Source: VBDM01 sp964430565
Lineage (GTDB): Bacteria; Pseudomonadota; Gammaproteobacteria; Burkholderiales; SG8-39
Length of the DNA stretch: 64,000 bases
Assembly (NCBI GenBank): GCA_964430565.1
Contig: CAYSFD010000024.1
Coordinates: 46,276 to 110,275, forward strand
Direction of reading: 5' to 3'
Shown here piece by piece: positions 49,655-58,031 of the stretch (positions are counted from its first letter, which is position 1; each line of letters starts with the position of its first letter). A model generated the notes under the pieces. It had not been told where the DNA came from and did not search any database. It saw nothing but the letters and a program-made list of their open reading frames with translations. The translations under genes were made by a program, and so were the position numbers.

Positions 49655-50428
49655 TCATACTCTAGCAAAAAAGGCCGACATCTCCGCGACGGTTTGATCG
49701 TCGCCGCGCCCGGTGACGAGGATCCGGCGCACACCGAGTTCGCTGGCGGCAGCGGCGATGCGCGGGTGCGGAACGAATACGGGAGTCGCGCACAGATACT
49801 CTCTGCCGGTTGGGCCAAGCATCGCACTGAAATTCTCGAGGCCTTCGGCGCTGGTAATCGAAACCGCTTCGATGCCGCCGCGCTGCCAGCGGGCAAGGAG
49901 TCCTCCCGCGTTGGTATCGGGTCGCGCGCGGCGGTAGCATTCAGCGTACTCGACTCGCGCTCCCCGCGCTTCGAGCTTCGCTCGCAGCCACTCGCGACCG
50001 CCCTGCCCGCGAAAGATGACGAGCGCGCGATCGCCCAAGTCCTGCAATTCGGGAAGGGCGGCGAGCGCCTCACTGTCGGCCTCGCCCGATGGCGATATCA
50101 CGTCGCGGCGCCCCAGCTGCTCAAGGGCCTTCGCCGTTCCGGCGCCCACCGCGGCGATACGCAGACCCTCAGGCCAGCCTGCGGAAGCTCTCACCATCGC
50201 GCATCCCCGCATCGCCGCGGTCGGACTGACGAATATCGCAAGCTGGAAAGAATTCAGGCGAGCGATGACCTTGGCGACCGCAGCGGGATCATCCGGCGGC
50301 AGGATCTCCAGCGTGGGAAAGAGCACCGGGTCGCCGCCGGCCACGCGGATGCGCTCGGCAAGCGCCAGAGCGTGCTCGCGCGGACGCGTGATCACGATGC
50401 CCCGGCCCGAAAGAGGTCCCGCGCTCAC
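49655..50428 (-). CDS. hemD: uroporphyrinogen-III synthase
   Basis: HemD cyclises hydroxymethylbilane with D-ring inversion to uroporphyrinogen III. The 257-residue protein shows weakly conserved family features: VITRPREHALALAERI at the N-terminus, FVSPTAAMRG, AVGAGTAKALEQLG and SITSAEGLENF. Sequence conservation in HemD is low everywhere, so position between hemC and hemX is important support. The start is GTG, overlapping the hemC stop (GTGA). Confidence 0.93.
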   Translation of the reverse strand: MSAGPLSGRGIVITRPREHALALAERIRVAGGDPVLFPTLEILPPDDPAAVAKVIARLNSFQLAIFVSPTAAMRGCAMVRASAGWPEGLRIAAVGAGTAKALEQLGRRDVISPSGEADSEALAALPELQDLGDRALVIFRGQGGREWLRAKLEARGARVEYAECYRRARPDTNAGGLLARWQRGGIEAVSITSAEGLENFSAMLGPTGREYLCATPVFVPHPRIAAAASELGVRRILVTGRGDDQTVAEMSAFFARV

Positions 50429-51354
50429 GACAAGGCCGCGAGAATCGCATCGGCACCGAGAGCCCGCAGATCCGCCGCCAGCGCTTCACCCAGTTTTTCG
50501 GGCGCGGAGATAGAGCCCTTCAGCTCGGCGCGCACCACCTTGCTGCCGTCAGGCAGCCCCACCAGGCCTCGCAGATGAATTTGCCTGCCCTCCGCCACGG
50601 CATATGCCGCGAGCGGAAGCTGGCAATTGCCCGACAATGCGCGGCTCAGCGCGCGCTCGGCGAGCACGCAAGCCGAAGTGGTGAAATCGTCGAGCGGGGC
50701 CACCTGCTCCCGCAAAGCGCCTTGGTCCTCGCGGCACTCGATAACGAGCGCCCCCTGCCCGGGCGCGGGCAGGCTCTGCTCAGGCTCGAGCATTGCGCGG
50801 ATTCTCGACTCCAGATCGAGCCGCTTGAGGCCCGCGGCGGCGAGCACTAGCGCCTGGCATTCCCCGCGATCGAGTTTTGCCAGGCGCGTGTCGAGGTTGC
50901 CGCGCAGCGGTTTGACCTCAAGGCCCGGACATCGCTCGCGCAACTGAGCCTCACGCCGCAAGCTGGAAGTTCCGATGATGCTTCCTGGCGGCAACGCCTC
51001 GAGGCTCGTGCTCACGTTCGACACCAGGCAGTCGCGCGCGTCTTCTCTCGCCATGATCGCCGCCAGGCAAAACCCCTGGGGCAGACGCATCGGCACGTCC
51101 TTTGCCGAGTGCACCGCAAGATCGGCGCGGCCGTCCTCGAGTGCCGCTTCGAGTTCCTTGACGAATAGACCTTTGCCGCCGACTTGCGCGAGCGGCCGAT
51201 CGACGATCTGGTCGCCGCGCGTCGTGATGCCGAGAATGCTCACTTCGCAACGCGGATACAAACGCCGCAGCTCGGCCGCGACATGTTCGGATTGCCACAT
51301 CGCAAGCCGGCTCCGGCGCGAGGCAATGACGATTCGTTCGGGTGCGGGACTCAA
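50425..51354 (-). CDS. hemC: hydroxymethylbilane synthase (porphobilinogen deaminase)
   Basis: HemC assembles four porphobilinogens into hydroxymethylbilane on a dipyrromethane cofactor. Motifs: IASRRSRLAMWQSEHV, GKGLFVKELE, AVHSAKDVPM, GTSSLRREAQL, RGNLDTRLAKLD and LAAAGLKRL; the cofactor Cys is in LSGNCQLPLAAYA. The product is 309 residues. The start is TTG at 51352-51354, overlapping the algR TGA (TTGA), the only start that gives the conserved N-terminus, so hemC translation is coupled to the response regulator. This ties tetrapyrrole synthesis to the algZ-algR operon. Confidence 0.96.
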   Translation of the reverse strand: MSPAPERIVIASRRSRLAMWQSEHVAAELRRLYPRCEVSILGITTRGDQIVDRPLAQVGGKGLFVKELEAALEDGRADLAVHSAKDVPMRLPQGFCLAAIMAREDARDCLVSNVSTSLEALPPGSIIGTSSLRREAQLRERCPGLEVKPLRGNLDTRLAKLDRGECQALVLAAAGLKRLDLESRIRAMLEPEQSLPAPGQGALVIECREDQGALREQVAPLDDFTTSACVLAERALSRALSGNCQLPLAAYAVAEGRQIHLRGLVGLPDGSKVVRAELKGSISAPEKLGEALAADLRALGADAILAALS

Positions 51355-52106
51355 CTTGTGACCAGCGATTTGACTTGCGCCCACAGCCTGCGGCTGACCG
51401 GCAGCTTTTCCTCGCAGCCTTCCAAAATCACCGACCATCCGATTTCGCCTTCGGTTTCGGTCGCGCGCTCGAAGCCGCGGATCAGGCCCCGCGCCACCAG
51501 GCAGTTGCGGTGAATCCGCACGAACTCGCCGCGGAATTCCTGTTCGAGCTGAGCGAGCGATTCTTCGACGAGGTGCTCGCGGGTGCGGGTGCGCGCCGTA
51601 ACGTACTTTAGCTCGGCCCTTAGATATACGACCTCCGACACCGGAACGAGAGTCACCCGGCCGCGCTCGGCAACGCTCAAGTAGCGCCGGGGAGCCGGAT
51701 CGATGCGCTCGAGAACGCCGCGCGCGAGCCGCGCGCCGTTCGCCGCTTTCTTCAAAGCCGCGAGAAGCCTTGCCGCGCGCACCGGCTTGGTCAGGTAGTC
51801 CACGGCGTTGACCTCGAAGGCCTCGACCGCGTACCGGTCGTGCGCGGTCACGAAAATCACCGCGGGCGGGGTTTCCATCACCAGCAGATGCCGCGCGAAT
51901 TCTATGCCGCTCATCTCGGGCATCTGGATGTCCACCAGCACAGCTTCCGCTCTCCCATCTGCGACAATTCTCAGGCCTTCCACGCCGTTTGCCGCTTCCC
52001 CCGCAATGAGGTGCGGAAGCTCTGCGCGGCAATCCTCCAGCAGCTCGCGCAAGCGATTGCGCGCCGGCACTTCGTCATCCACGATGACTATCCTGAGCGG
52101 GCTCAT
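51351..52106 (-). CDS. algR: LytTR-family response regulator (AlgR-like)
   Basis: The 251-residue regulator has an N-terminal receiver domain (acidic pocket Asp10-Asp11, phospho-acceptor Asp59 in VLVDIQMPEMSG, Lys107 in YLTKPVRAARL) and a C-terminal LytTR DNA-binding domain (about 140-245) with VVYLRAELKYVTARTRT and FVRIHRNCLVA. In Pseudomonas the homologue next to hemC controls alginate and twitching motility; the betaproteobacterial target set is not known. The ATG overlaps the algZ stop by 4 bases. Confidence 0.92.
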   Translation of the reverse strand: MSPLRIVIVDDEVPARNRLRELLEDCRAELPHLIAGEAANGVEGLRIVADGRAEAVLVDIQMPEMSGIEFARHLLVMETPPAVIFVTAHDRYAVEAFEVNAVDYLTKPVRAARLLAALKKAANGARLARGVLERIDPAPRRYLSVAERGRVTLVPVSEVVYLRAELKYVTARTRTREHLVEESLAQLEQEFRGEFVRIHRNCLVARGLIRGFERATETEGEIGWSVILEGCEEKLPVSRRLWAQVKSLVTS

Positions 52107-53128
52107 GGCGCGGCGCGGTAGGGCATCACGATGCCGATCTCGTAGCGATCGCCTGCGATGCGCGTGTCCAGACTCGCTTCGAGATCGAAGTGCAACTGAA
52201 GGCGCTCGCGGATGTTGGCAAGCGCCATGCGATTTCCCTGACGGTGCTGATAGTCCTCGTGGTAGGGATTGGACAATTGCAGCGAGAGACGATCGTCCCG
52301 GCGCTCGATGCGCACCTCGATGACGCCGGCTCCAATTCCGGGCTCGATGCCGTGGTACACGGCGTTTTCAATCAGCGGCTGCAGCAGCATCGGGGGCACG
52401 AGCGCCTGTTCGACGCCCGGATCCAGCTGCCATTGCACGCTAAGCCGCTCCCCGAGGCGCAACTGCTCCAGGTTGAGATACTGCCGGCACAACGACAACT
52501 CATCGCCGAGGGCGATCAGTTCGCGGTTGTCGGCCATGACGGTCCGAAACAGCTCGGCGAGATCCTCCAGGGCGGCTTCGGCGCGCTTCGGATCCTTGCG
52601 GATCAGCGAAAGCACGGCGTTCAGACTGTTGAAGAGGAAGTGCGGGCGAATGCGCGCCTGTAGCGCTTGCAGGCGCGCCTCCGAAATCGCGGGGGAGAAG
52701 GCGCGGTTTCGCAGATGGAAATACCACGCCAGCAATCCGGTGGCTAACGCGGCATAGCCGAGGCTCAAGACGAACTCAGGCCCATATACGCTTCCTCCGG
52801 GGGAGGCTTGAAAGGGAAAGAGCGCGGCGGTCACCACAAGTACGATCGCAAGCACGGCGAGAAGCCCGTGAGCATACGCGAGCCGCCCGAACAGCTTGGA
52901 CCCGGCGTAGAGCACGATCAGAACGACGAGCAAGACGGGTTCCAGCGATCCGGCGACCTCGGTGACCTTTGCGGCGAACTCGCCGATCTCCCTCGATCGC
53001 GCCAGAGCAAAGAACAACGCGGCCGCATTCACGGAAAGGAGAATGCGTGAGATCACGCCCAGATTGCGGAAGTCCGGCAGGGCGTCGGGTAGGTCGTTTT
53101 GCCGTATACTTTGCACTTTTTTGCGCAC
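52103..53128 (-). CDS. algZ: LytS/AlgZ-type sensor histidine kinase
   Basis: A 341-residue membrane sensor with a His_kinase domain of the LytS/YehU type. It has about four membrane helices (residues 25-140), the phospho-acceptor motif RPHFLFNSLNAVLSL (His153), and an ATP-binding region with PLIENAVYHG and NPYHEDYQHRQGNRMALANIRERL (key residues N, G, N). No extra periplasmic sensory domain is seen, so the signal may be membrane-borne. The start GTG 53126-53128 is uncertain; a second GTG lies four codons on. It is divergent from argH, and a TTGCG-CA-CGCAA inverted repeat covers its start (53121-53132). Confidence 0.92.
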   Translation of the reverse strand: MRKKVQSIRQNDLPDALPDFRNLGVISRILLSVNAAALFFALARSREIGEFAAKVTEVAGSLEPVLLVVLIVLYAGSKLFGRLAYAHGLLAVLAIVLVVTAALFPFQASPGGSVYGPEFVLSLGYAALATGLLAWYFHLRNRAFSPAISEARLQALQARIRPHFLFNSLNAVLSLIRKDPKRAEAALEDLAELFRTVMADNRELIALGDELSLCRQYLNLEQLRLGERLSVQWQLDPGVEQALVPPMLLQPLIENAVYHGIEPGIGAGVIEVRIERRDDRLSLQLSNPYHEDYQHRQGNRMALANIRERLQLHFDLEASLDTRIAGDRYEIGIVMPYRAAP

Positions 53129-53187
53129 GCAAATGCCCGCGGGAGTGAACCGCGCGCTTCGCGACTCCGGTCATTTTACAATCAACC

Positions 53188-54585
53188 ATGGCAGCCAAGC
53201 CCAAACCTGGCAGCAAACCCTGGTCGGGGCGGTTCGCCGAGCCGGTCTCCGATCTCGTCAAACGCTACACCGCCTCGATCGGCTTCGACCGCCGCCTCGC
53301 GCCGCAAGACATCCGTGCATCCCTTGCGCACGCACGCATGCTGCGCTCGGCCGGAATCCTGTCGGTTGCCGACCTCAGGGCGATCGAGCGCGGCCTTTCG
53401 AGGATCGCCCGGGAAGTTGAATCTGGCAGATTCCGCTGGTCGCTGAACGCCGAGGATGTGCACCTCAACATCGAGAGGCGGCTGATCGCTCTCATCGGCG
53501 AGGCGGGCAAGCGCCTGCATACCGCGCGCTCTCGCAACGACCAGGTCGTAACCGACTTGCGACTTTGGCTGCGCGAGGCGATCGATGAGATCAGCGGCCT
53601 TCTACGCGAAGTACAGCGGCGGCTGCTGGAGCAGGCGGAAAAGCACGCCGCGACGGTGATGCCCGGCTTCACCCACTTGCAGGTCGCCCAGCCGGTGACC
53701 TTCGGGCATCATCTGCTCGCCTACTTTGAGATGTTCGAGCGCGACCGCTCGCGTTTTGCCGACTGCCGGCGTCGCGTGAACCACCTCCCGCTCGGAGCCG
53801 CGGCGCTCGCGGGGACTTCTTTTCGCATCGATCGCGCGAAAGTGGCGCGCGAGCTGGGCTTTCAGACGGTAAGCGGGAACTCCCTCGATGCCGTGTCCGA
53901 CCGCGACTTCGCGATCGAATTCTGCGCCTGTGCTGCGCTCGCGATGGTCCACTTGTCGCGCCTCTCGGAGGAATTGATCCTCTGGACCAATCCGCGCTTC
54001 GATTTCGTCGCACTGCCCGATCGATTCTGCACCGGCTCATCGATCATGCCTCAGAAGAAAAATCCCGACGTGCCGGAGCTCGCGCGCGGAAAAACCGGAA
54101 GGGTCACGGGCGATCTCGTGGCGTTGCTCACACTGATGAAGGGGCAGCCCCTCGCGTACAACAAGGACAACCAGGAGGACAAAGAGCCCGTATTCGACGC
54201 AGCGGACACGCTGCGCGAGACGCTCGCTATCTTCGCTGAGTTGGTCGCCGGCATCCGCGTCAACGCTGCGGCGATGCGCAAGGCGGCCGAAGAGGGCTTC
54301 TCCACCGCGACCGACCTCGCCGACTACCTCGTCAGAAAGGGGCTCGCGTTTCGCGATGCCCACGAGACGGCTGCCCGCGCGGTGCGTTTTGCCGAGAGCT
54401 CCCAAAGGGGTTTGGAGCAGCTGTCGCTTGCCGAATTGCGCCGGTTTTACTCCGGGATAGGAAAGGACGTGTATCGTGTCCTTACGCTCGAAGGTTCGGT
54501 CGCGAGCCGCTCGCACATCGGCGGCACCGCGCCGGCGCAGGTGCGCGCCGCGACCAGGCGCGCGCGCAGGACCCTTGCGCGCTGA
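53188..54585 (+). CDS. argH: argininosuccinate lyase
   Basis: ArgH splits argininosuccinate to arginine and fumarate. The 465-residue protein of the fumarase/aspartase superfamily has the signature GSSIMPQKKNPDVPEL, the early WSGRFAEPVSDLVKRYTAS, and HTARSRNDQVVTDLRLW, plus TVMPGFTHLQVAQPVTFGHHL (two conserved loops). The ATG is 59 bases from the divergent algZ. A GC-rich hairpin (53142-53168) lies in the leader. The argH/algZ-algR-hemC arrangement is widespread in pseudomonads and betaproteobacteria. Confidence 0.97.
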   Translation: MAAKPKPGSKPWSGRFAEPVSDLVKRYTASIGFDRRLAPQDIRASLAHARMLRSAGILSVADLRAIERGLSRIAREVESGRFRWSLNAEDVHLNIERRLIALIGEAGKRLHTARSRNDQVVTDLRLWLREAIDEISGLLREVQRRLLEQAEKHAATVMPGFTHLQVAQPVTFGHHLLAYFEMFERDRSRFADCRRRVNHLPLGAAALAGTSFRIDRAKVARELGFQTVSGNSLDAVSDRDFAIEFCACAALAMVHLSRLSEELILWTNPRFDFVALPDRFCTGSSIMPQKKNPDVPELARGKTGRVTGDLVALLTLMKGQPLAYNKDNQEDKEPVFDAADTLRETLAIFAELVAGIRVNAAAMRKAAEEGFSTATDLADYLVRKGLAFRDAHETAARAVRFAESSQRGLEQLSLAELRRFYSGIGKDVYRVLTLEGSVASRSHIGGTAPAQVRAATRRARRTLAR

Positions 54586-54597
54586 GGCTCCGCCGTG

Positions 54598-55869
54598 ATG
54601 AAGCAGATCGACAAGTACGAGGTCAAGAGATTGCTCGGCGAAGGCATGTCGAGCAAAGTCTATCTTTGCCACGACCCGTTCGCGAACCGCGACGTAGCGG
54701 TCAAGGTCGTCTATGAGGAACGCCTGAAGGATACCGACGACGCTGCCAAACTGTCCCGGAAGCTGTTTGTTACCGAAGCGTCGCTTGCAGGCAAGCTCCA
54801 GCACCCGCACATCGCGCAGATTTTCGATGCAGTGGTCGCCCCAAAGATGAGCTATATCGTCATGGAATATGTTTCTGGAGGGACGCTCGAACCGTTTTGC
54901 GCCAAGGACAAGCTCCTGCCGATCGACAAGATCGTCGAGATCATCTTCAAATGCACCCGTGCGCTCGGGTTCGCAAACAAGATGGGAATCACGCACCGGG
55001 ACATCAAGCCGGCCAACATCCTGCTTGCGGGTTCAACCGACATCAAGATCTCCGATTTTGGCGCCGCCCTGATGGCGAGCGCCGAACAAACGCAGGTGAA
55101 TGGAATCGGCTCGCCGGCCTACATGTCCCCGCAGCAATTCAGGCAGCATCCGCTCAATCTCCAGACCGATATCTATTCGCTTGGAGTCGTCATGTACCAG
55201 CTCCTTACCGGGACGCTGCCGTTCATGGCGACGAACAACTATTCCATGATGTACCAGATCACCAACATGGAGCCCCCTCCGCCTTCATCGCTTCGCAAGG
55301 AGGTTCCCCCTTCGGTCGATGGAATCGTAAGAAAAGCAATGGAGAAAGAGCTGGAGCGGCGCTACCAGACCTGGGAGGAGTTTTCCCTGGACCTTGCCGA
55401 AGCGTTTCGAAGCACGCAGATCGACAGCCCCGAGGTCGCCGACAGCAAGAAATTCAGCACGCTTCGAGAAATGGCGTTCTTTTCCGGGTTCTCGGACGCC
55501 GAACTGTGGGAGGTATTGCGCATCTCGCATTGGGAAACTATGTCCCCGGGGACCGCAATCATGCAGGACGGGACCGAGGGCAATTTTTTCTGCATCCTCG
55601 CCTCCGGAGAAGTGAAAGTCACCAAGAAGAAGAAGCTTCTCAACATCCTGAGGCCGGGAGAGTGCTTCGGTGAGATGGCCTACCTCTCCAAAAACGGGAA
55701 AGAGCGCACCGCGGACGTCGCGTCGATGAGCCACGCGCGCATCATCAAGATCCTCGCGGAGGACCTCGATCGGGCCTCCGAACTCTGCCGGCACCGTTTC
55801 GATCGGGCCTTCATGGCGATCCTGGTTGAGCGGCTGAACCTCGCCAACACGCGCCTCACGGCGCTGTAG
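54598..55869 (+). CDS. serine/threonine protein kinase with C-terminal cyclic-nucleotide-binding domain
   Basis: A 423-residue Hanks-type kinase fused to a Crp-like cNMP domain. Kinase part (about 5-270): LLGEGMSSKVYL (P-loop), VAVKVV (Lys), HRDIKPANIL (catalytic Asp), ISDFGAAL (DFG), GSPAYMSPQQF. cNMP part (about 285-405): FFSGFSDAELWEVL, MQDGTEGNFFCILASGEVKV and LRPGECFGEMAYLSKNGKERTADV; the phosphate-binding cassette FGEMAYLSxxxRTA keeps Glu but has Lys-Glu before Arg. There is no membrane segment. A cyclic nucleotide (cAMP or c-di-GMP-like) may control kinase activity. It lies 12 bases after argH. Confidence 0.9.
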   Translation: MKQIDKYEVKRLLGEGMSSKVYLCHDPFANRDVAVKVVYEERLKDTDDAAKLSRKLFVTEASLAGKLQHPHIAQIFDAVVAPKMSYIVMEYVSGGTLEPFCAKDKLLPIDKIVEIIFKCTRALGFANKMGITHRDIKPANILLAGSTDIKISDFGAALMASAEQTQVNGIGSPAYMSPQQFRQHPLNLQTDIYSLGVVMYQLLTGTLPFMATNNYSMMYQITNMEPPPPSSLRKEVPPSVDGIVRKAMEKELERRYQTWEEFSLDLAEAFRSTQIDSPEVADSKKFSTLREMAFFSGFSDAELWEVLRISHWETMSPGTAIMQDGTEGNFFCILASGEVKVTKKKKLLNILRPGECFGEMAYLSKNGKERTADVASMSHARIIKILAEDLDRASELCRHRFDRAFMAILVERLNLANTRLTAL

Positions 55870-55906
55870 CGCAGCGTCGTCGCACGCTCGCAAGGCTTGC
55901 GAGCCC

Positions 55907-56794
55907 ATGATCGCTTCACCTGAGCTCGTCGCCGCCCTGGAGGCGGCAATCTCGGATGCCGCCGGCGCGTTCCGCATCGAGCGCGCCGTGCCCGCTGCGG
56001 GAGGTTGCATTCACCGTTCCTATGTCTTGGAGGGTAGCGGGCGCAGGTTCTTCGTGAAAACAAATGACCGCTCGCAACTCGACAATTTCATCGCCGAGGC
56101 CGACGGTCTGACCGCGCTTGCCGCAGCGGGCGCGCGTATCCCGTCCCCACTGTGCCATGGAGAAGCCGGGACACAAGCGTTCCTCGTGCTCGAGCACCTG
56201 GAGCTGCGCGGGAGCGGCGACCACGCTGCGCTGGGGCGGGTACTCGCCGCGGTGCATTCAGTTCGCGGCGACTCCTATGGGTGGCACCGGGACAACTTCA
56301 TCGGAAGAACGCCACAGATCAACCGGCGCTCGTCGTCCTGGAGCGATTTCTGGCGCGACGCGCGGCTCGTTCCGCAGTTGGAGCTAGCGCGAAAGAACGG
56401 TATCGAGAACGGTCTGTTGAGAAAGGGAGACCGGCTCATCTCGGTGCTGCCGCAACTCCTTGCCGGACACGCGCCGGGAGCATCGCTCCTGCATGGGGAC
56501 TTGTGGGGCGGCAACGCAGGCTTCCTTGCAGACGGCACGCCGGTGCTTTTCGATCCCGCCGCGTACTTCGGAGACCGTGAAGCGGATCTTGCGATGACCG
56601 AACTATTCGGCGGATTTCCTCCGGTTTTTTATTCCGCCTACGCAGAAGCCGCGCAGCTAGATCAAGGCTACGCACTCAGGAAAGAGATCTACAACCTGTA
56701 CCACGTGCTCAACCACGCGAATTTGTTCGGCGGCGGCAGCTATGCGGCGCAGGCGGAGCGGATGATAGAGTGCCTGCTCGCGGAGCTGCGATAG
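55907..56794 (+). CDS. fructosamine kinase family protein
   Basis: A 295-residue APH-fold kinase of the fructosamine-3-kinase-like family, which phosphorylates ketosamines (glycation products) for deglycation. Diagnostic motifs are GGCIHRSYVLEG, FVKTN, WHRDNFIGRTPQ, SLLHGDLWGGNAGF and FDPAAYFGDREADLAMTELFGGF (as FDPAAYFGDRE plus ADLAMTELFGGF). The Cys in GGCIHRSY is in the P-loop strand, where redox-sensitive Cys regulates some family members. The true substrate is unknown. It is convergent with grxD, 14 bases apart. Confidence 0.92.
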   Translation: MIASPELVAALEAAISDAAGAFRIERAVPAAGGCIHRSYVLEGSGRRFFVKTNDRSQLDNFIAEADGLTALAAAGARIPSPLCHGEAGTQAFLVLEHLELRGSGDHAALGRVLAAVHSVRGDSYGWHRDNFIGRTPQINRRSSSWSDFWRDARLVPQLELARKNGIENGLLRKGDRLISVLPQLLAGHAPGASLLHGDLWGGNAGFLADGTPVLFDPAAYFGDREADLAMTELFGGFPPVFYSAYAEAAQLDQGYALRKEIYNLYHVLNHANLFGGGSYAAQAERMIECLLAELR

Positions 56795-56808
56795 GCAGCG
56801 AACCGCGG

Positions 56809-57132
56809 CTAGGACGCGGCTTTCTCTCCGGTGAGAAGCTTCTGCAATTCTCCGGACTGATGCATCTCGCGCATGATGTCGGAGCCGCCCACAAACTCGC
56901 CTTTGACGTAGAGCTGCGGTATCGTCGGCCAGTTCGCATATTCCTTGATGCCTTGGCGGATCTCCGGCTCTTCGAGCACGTTGACGGTGAAGACTTCACT
57001 GATTCCGCAGGCGTTCAGGATCTGCAGCGCGTTGGCGGAGAAGCCGCACTGCGGAGACTGCGGGGTTCCCTTCATATAGAGCACGACCGGATGGCCGGTC
57101 ACTTGCTGTTTGATGCGATCGTGCGCGTCCAT
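56809..57132 (-). CDS. grxD: monothiol glutaredoxin, Grx4 type
   Basis: Monothiol CGFS glutaredoxins bind [2Fe-2S] with glutathione and hand clusters to A-type carriers such as ErpA. The 107-residue protein has KGTPQSPQCGFSANALQIL, the WPTIPQLYVKGEFVGGSDIM segment (cis-Pro TIPQ and GSH-binding GGSD) and a short C-terminal helix. The ATG has AGGAGAAAG upstream. It ends the hemA-prfA-prmC-grxD block but has its own promoter in the 62-base gap. Confidence 0.97.
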   Translation of the reverse strand: MDAHDRIKQQVTGHPVVLYMKGTPQSPQCGFSANALQILNACGISEVFTVNVLEEPEIRQGIKEYANWPTIPQLYVKGEFVGGSDIMREMHQSGELQKLLTGEKAAS

Positions 57133-57168
57133 GACTTTCTCCTGTATACCCGATCAAAATCGTCGGGC

Positions 57169-57198
57169 ATTGTACCGTTCGTTCCCGACAGCGGTCAA
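57169..57198 (-). promoter_or_regulatory. predicted grxD promoter
   Basis: On the minus strand TTGACC (57193-57198) and TACAAT (57169-57174) are 18 bases apart, both within one base of consensus. The -35 lies over the prmC stop. The leader to the grxD ATG is about 30 bases. Confidence 0.55.
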
Positions 57199-58031
57199 CC
57201 GCGCCAGCGTCCTGCACAAGCGCGTGGCAACCCCGCGAGATCCTTGAGATCTTCGACCTCGGCGCAGCCCAGTTCGAGAAGCAGCTCGACGCAGGGGTCT
57301 TTCTGGTCGTATCCATGCTCCAGGATCAGCCAGCCGCCCGGCCGAAGCCGGCTCTGGGCGCGCGCTGCGATTATGCGGATACAGGCGAGCCCGTCTTCAC
57401 CGCCGACCAGGGCGAGGCGGGGCTCGAAGCGCACATCGCCTCGCTCAAGGTGTGCATCGCTCGCCGCGACATAAGGCGGGTTGGACACGATCAAGTCGAA
57501 CCGCCCTGGCTCGAGCGCCTCGAACCAGTCGCTGTTTACAAACTCTATGACAGCTCCGTGGTCGCGCGCGTTTCTGCGCGCGACGGCGAGGGCCGCTTCC
57601 GAAATATCGGTTGCGACGACCGCGAGGTCGGGCCGCTCGTGCGCGAGAGCAACCGCAATCGCCCCGCTGCCGGTTCCGAGCTCAAGAACGCGCGCCAGGG
57701 AACCCACGGCAACGCGCTCGAGCGCTAGTTCGACCAGAAGCTCGGTTTCAGGGCGGGGGATCAGCACGTCCGGCGTAACGCTTAAGCGAATGCCGTAGAA
57801 CTCGCGCCAGCCAGTAATGTAGGCAATCGGTTCACCCGCGCGCCGCCGCGCGAACCGATCCTGCGCCGAGCGCGCCTCGGACGAATCGACTGCTTCCTCG
57901 GCGTGCGCGATGAGATGCGAGCGCTCGCAGCCCAGGACCGAGCGAAGCAGCAGCTCGGCTTCGGACCGCAGCAATCCGGACTCGCGCAGCAAGCCGCCGA
58001 TGCTGGTGTCCGTTTCGACCGCGCTCATCAT
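57195..58031 (-). CDS. prmC: peptide chain release factor N5-glutamine methyltransferase
   Basis: PrmC methylates the Gln of the GGQ motif in release factors 1 and 2. The 278-residue protein has an N-terminal helical domain, AYITGWREFYG, PRPETELLVE, the SAM loop LELGTGSGAIAVALA and the catalytic FDLIVSNPPYVAASD. It follows prfA, its substrate gene, with ATG overlapping the prfA TGA by 4 bases. Confidence 0.96.
   Translation of the reverse strand: MMSAVETDTSIGGLLRESGLLRSEAELLLRSVLGCERSHLIAHAEEAVDSSEARSAQDRFARRRAGEPIAYITGWREFYGIRLSVTPDVLIPRPETELLVELALERVAVGSLARVLELGTGSGAIAVALAHERPDLAVVATDISEAALAVARRNARDHGAVIEFVNSDWFEALEPGRFDLIVSNPPYVAASDAHLERGDVRFEPRLALVGGEDGLACIRIIAARAQSRLRPGGWLILEHGYDQKDPCVELLLELGCAEVEDLKDLAGLPRACAGRWRG

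Noticed and set aside
53142..53168. Hairpin in the argH leader as an attenuator
   Set aside because: No leader peptide with Arg codons and no U run; the stem is short and may be composition-driven.
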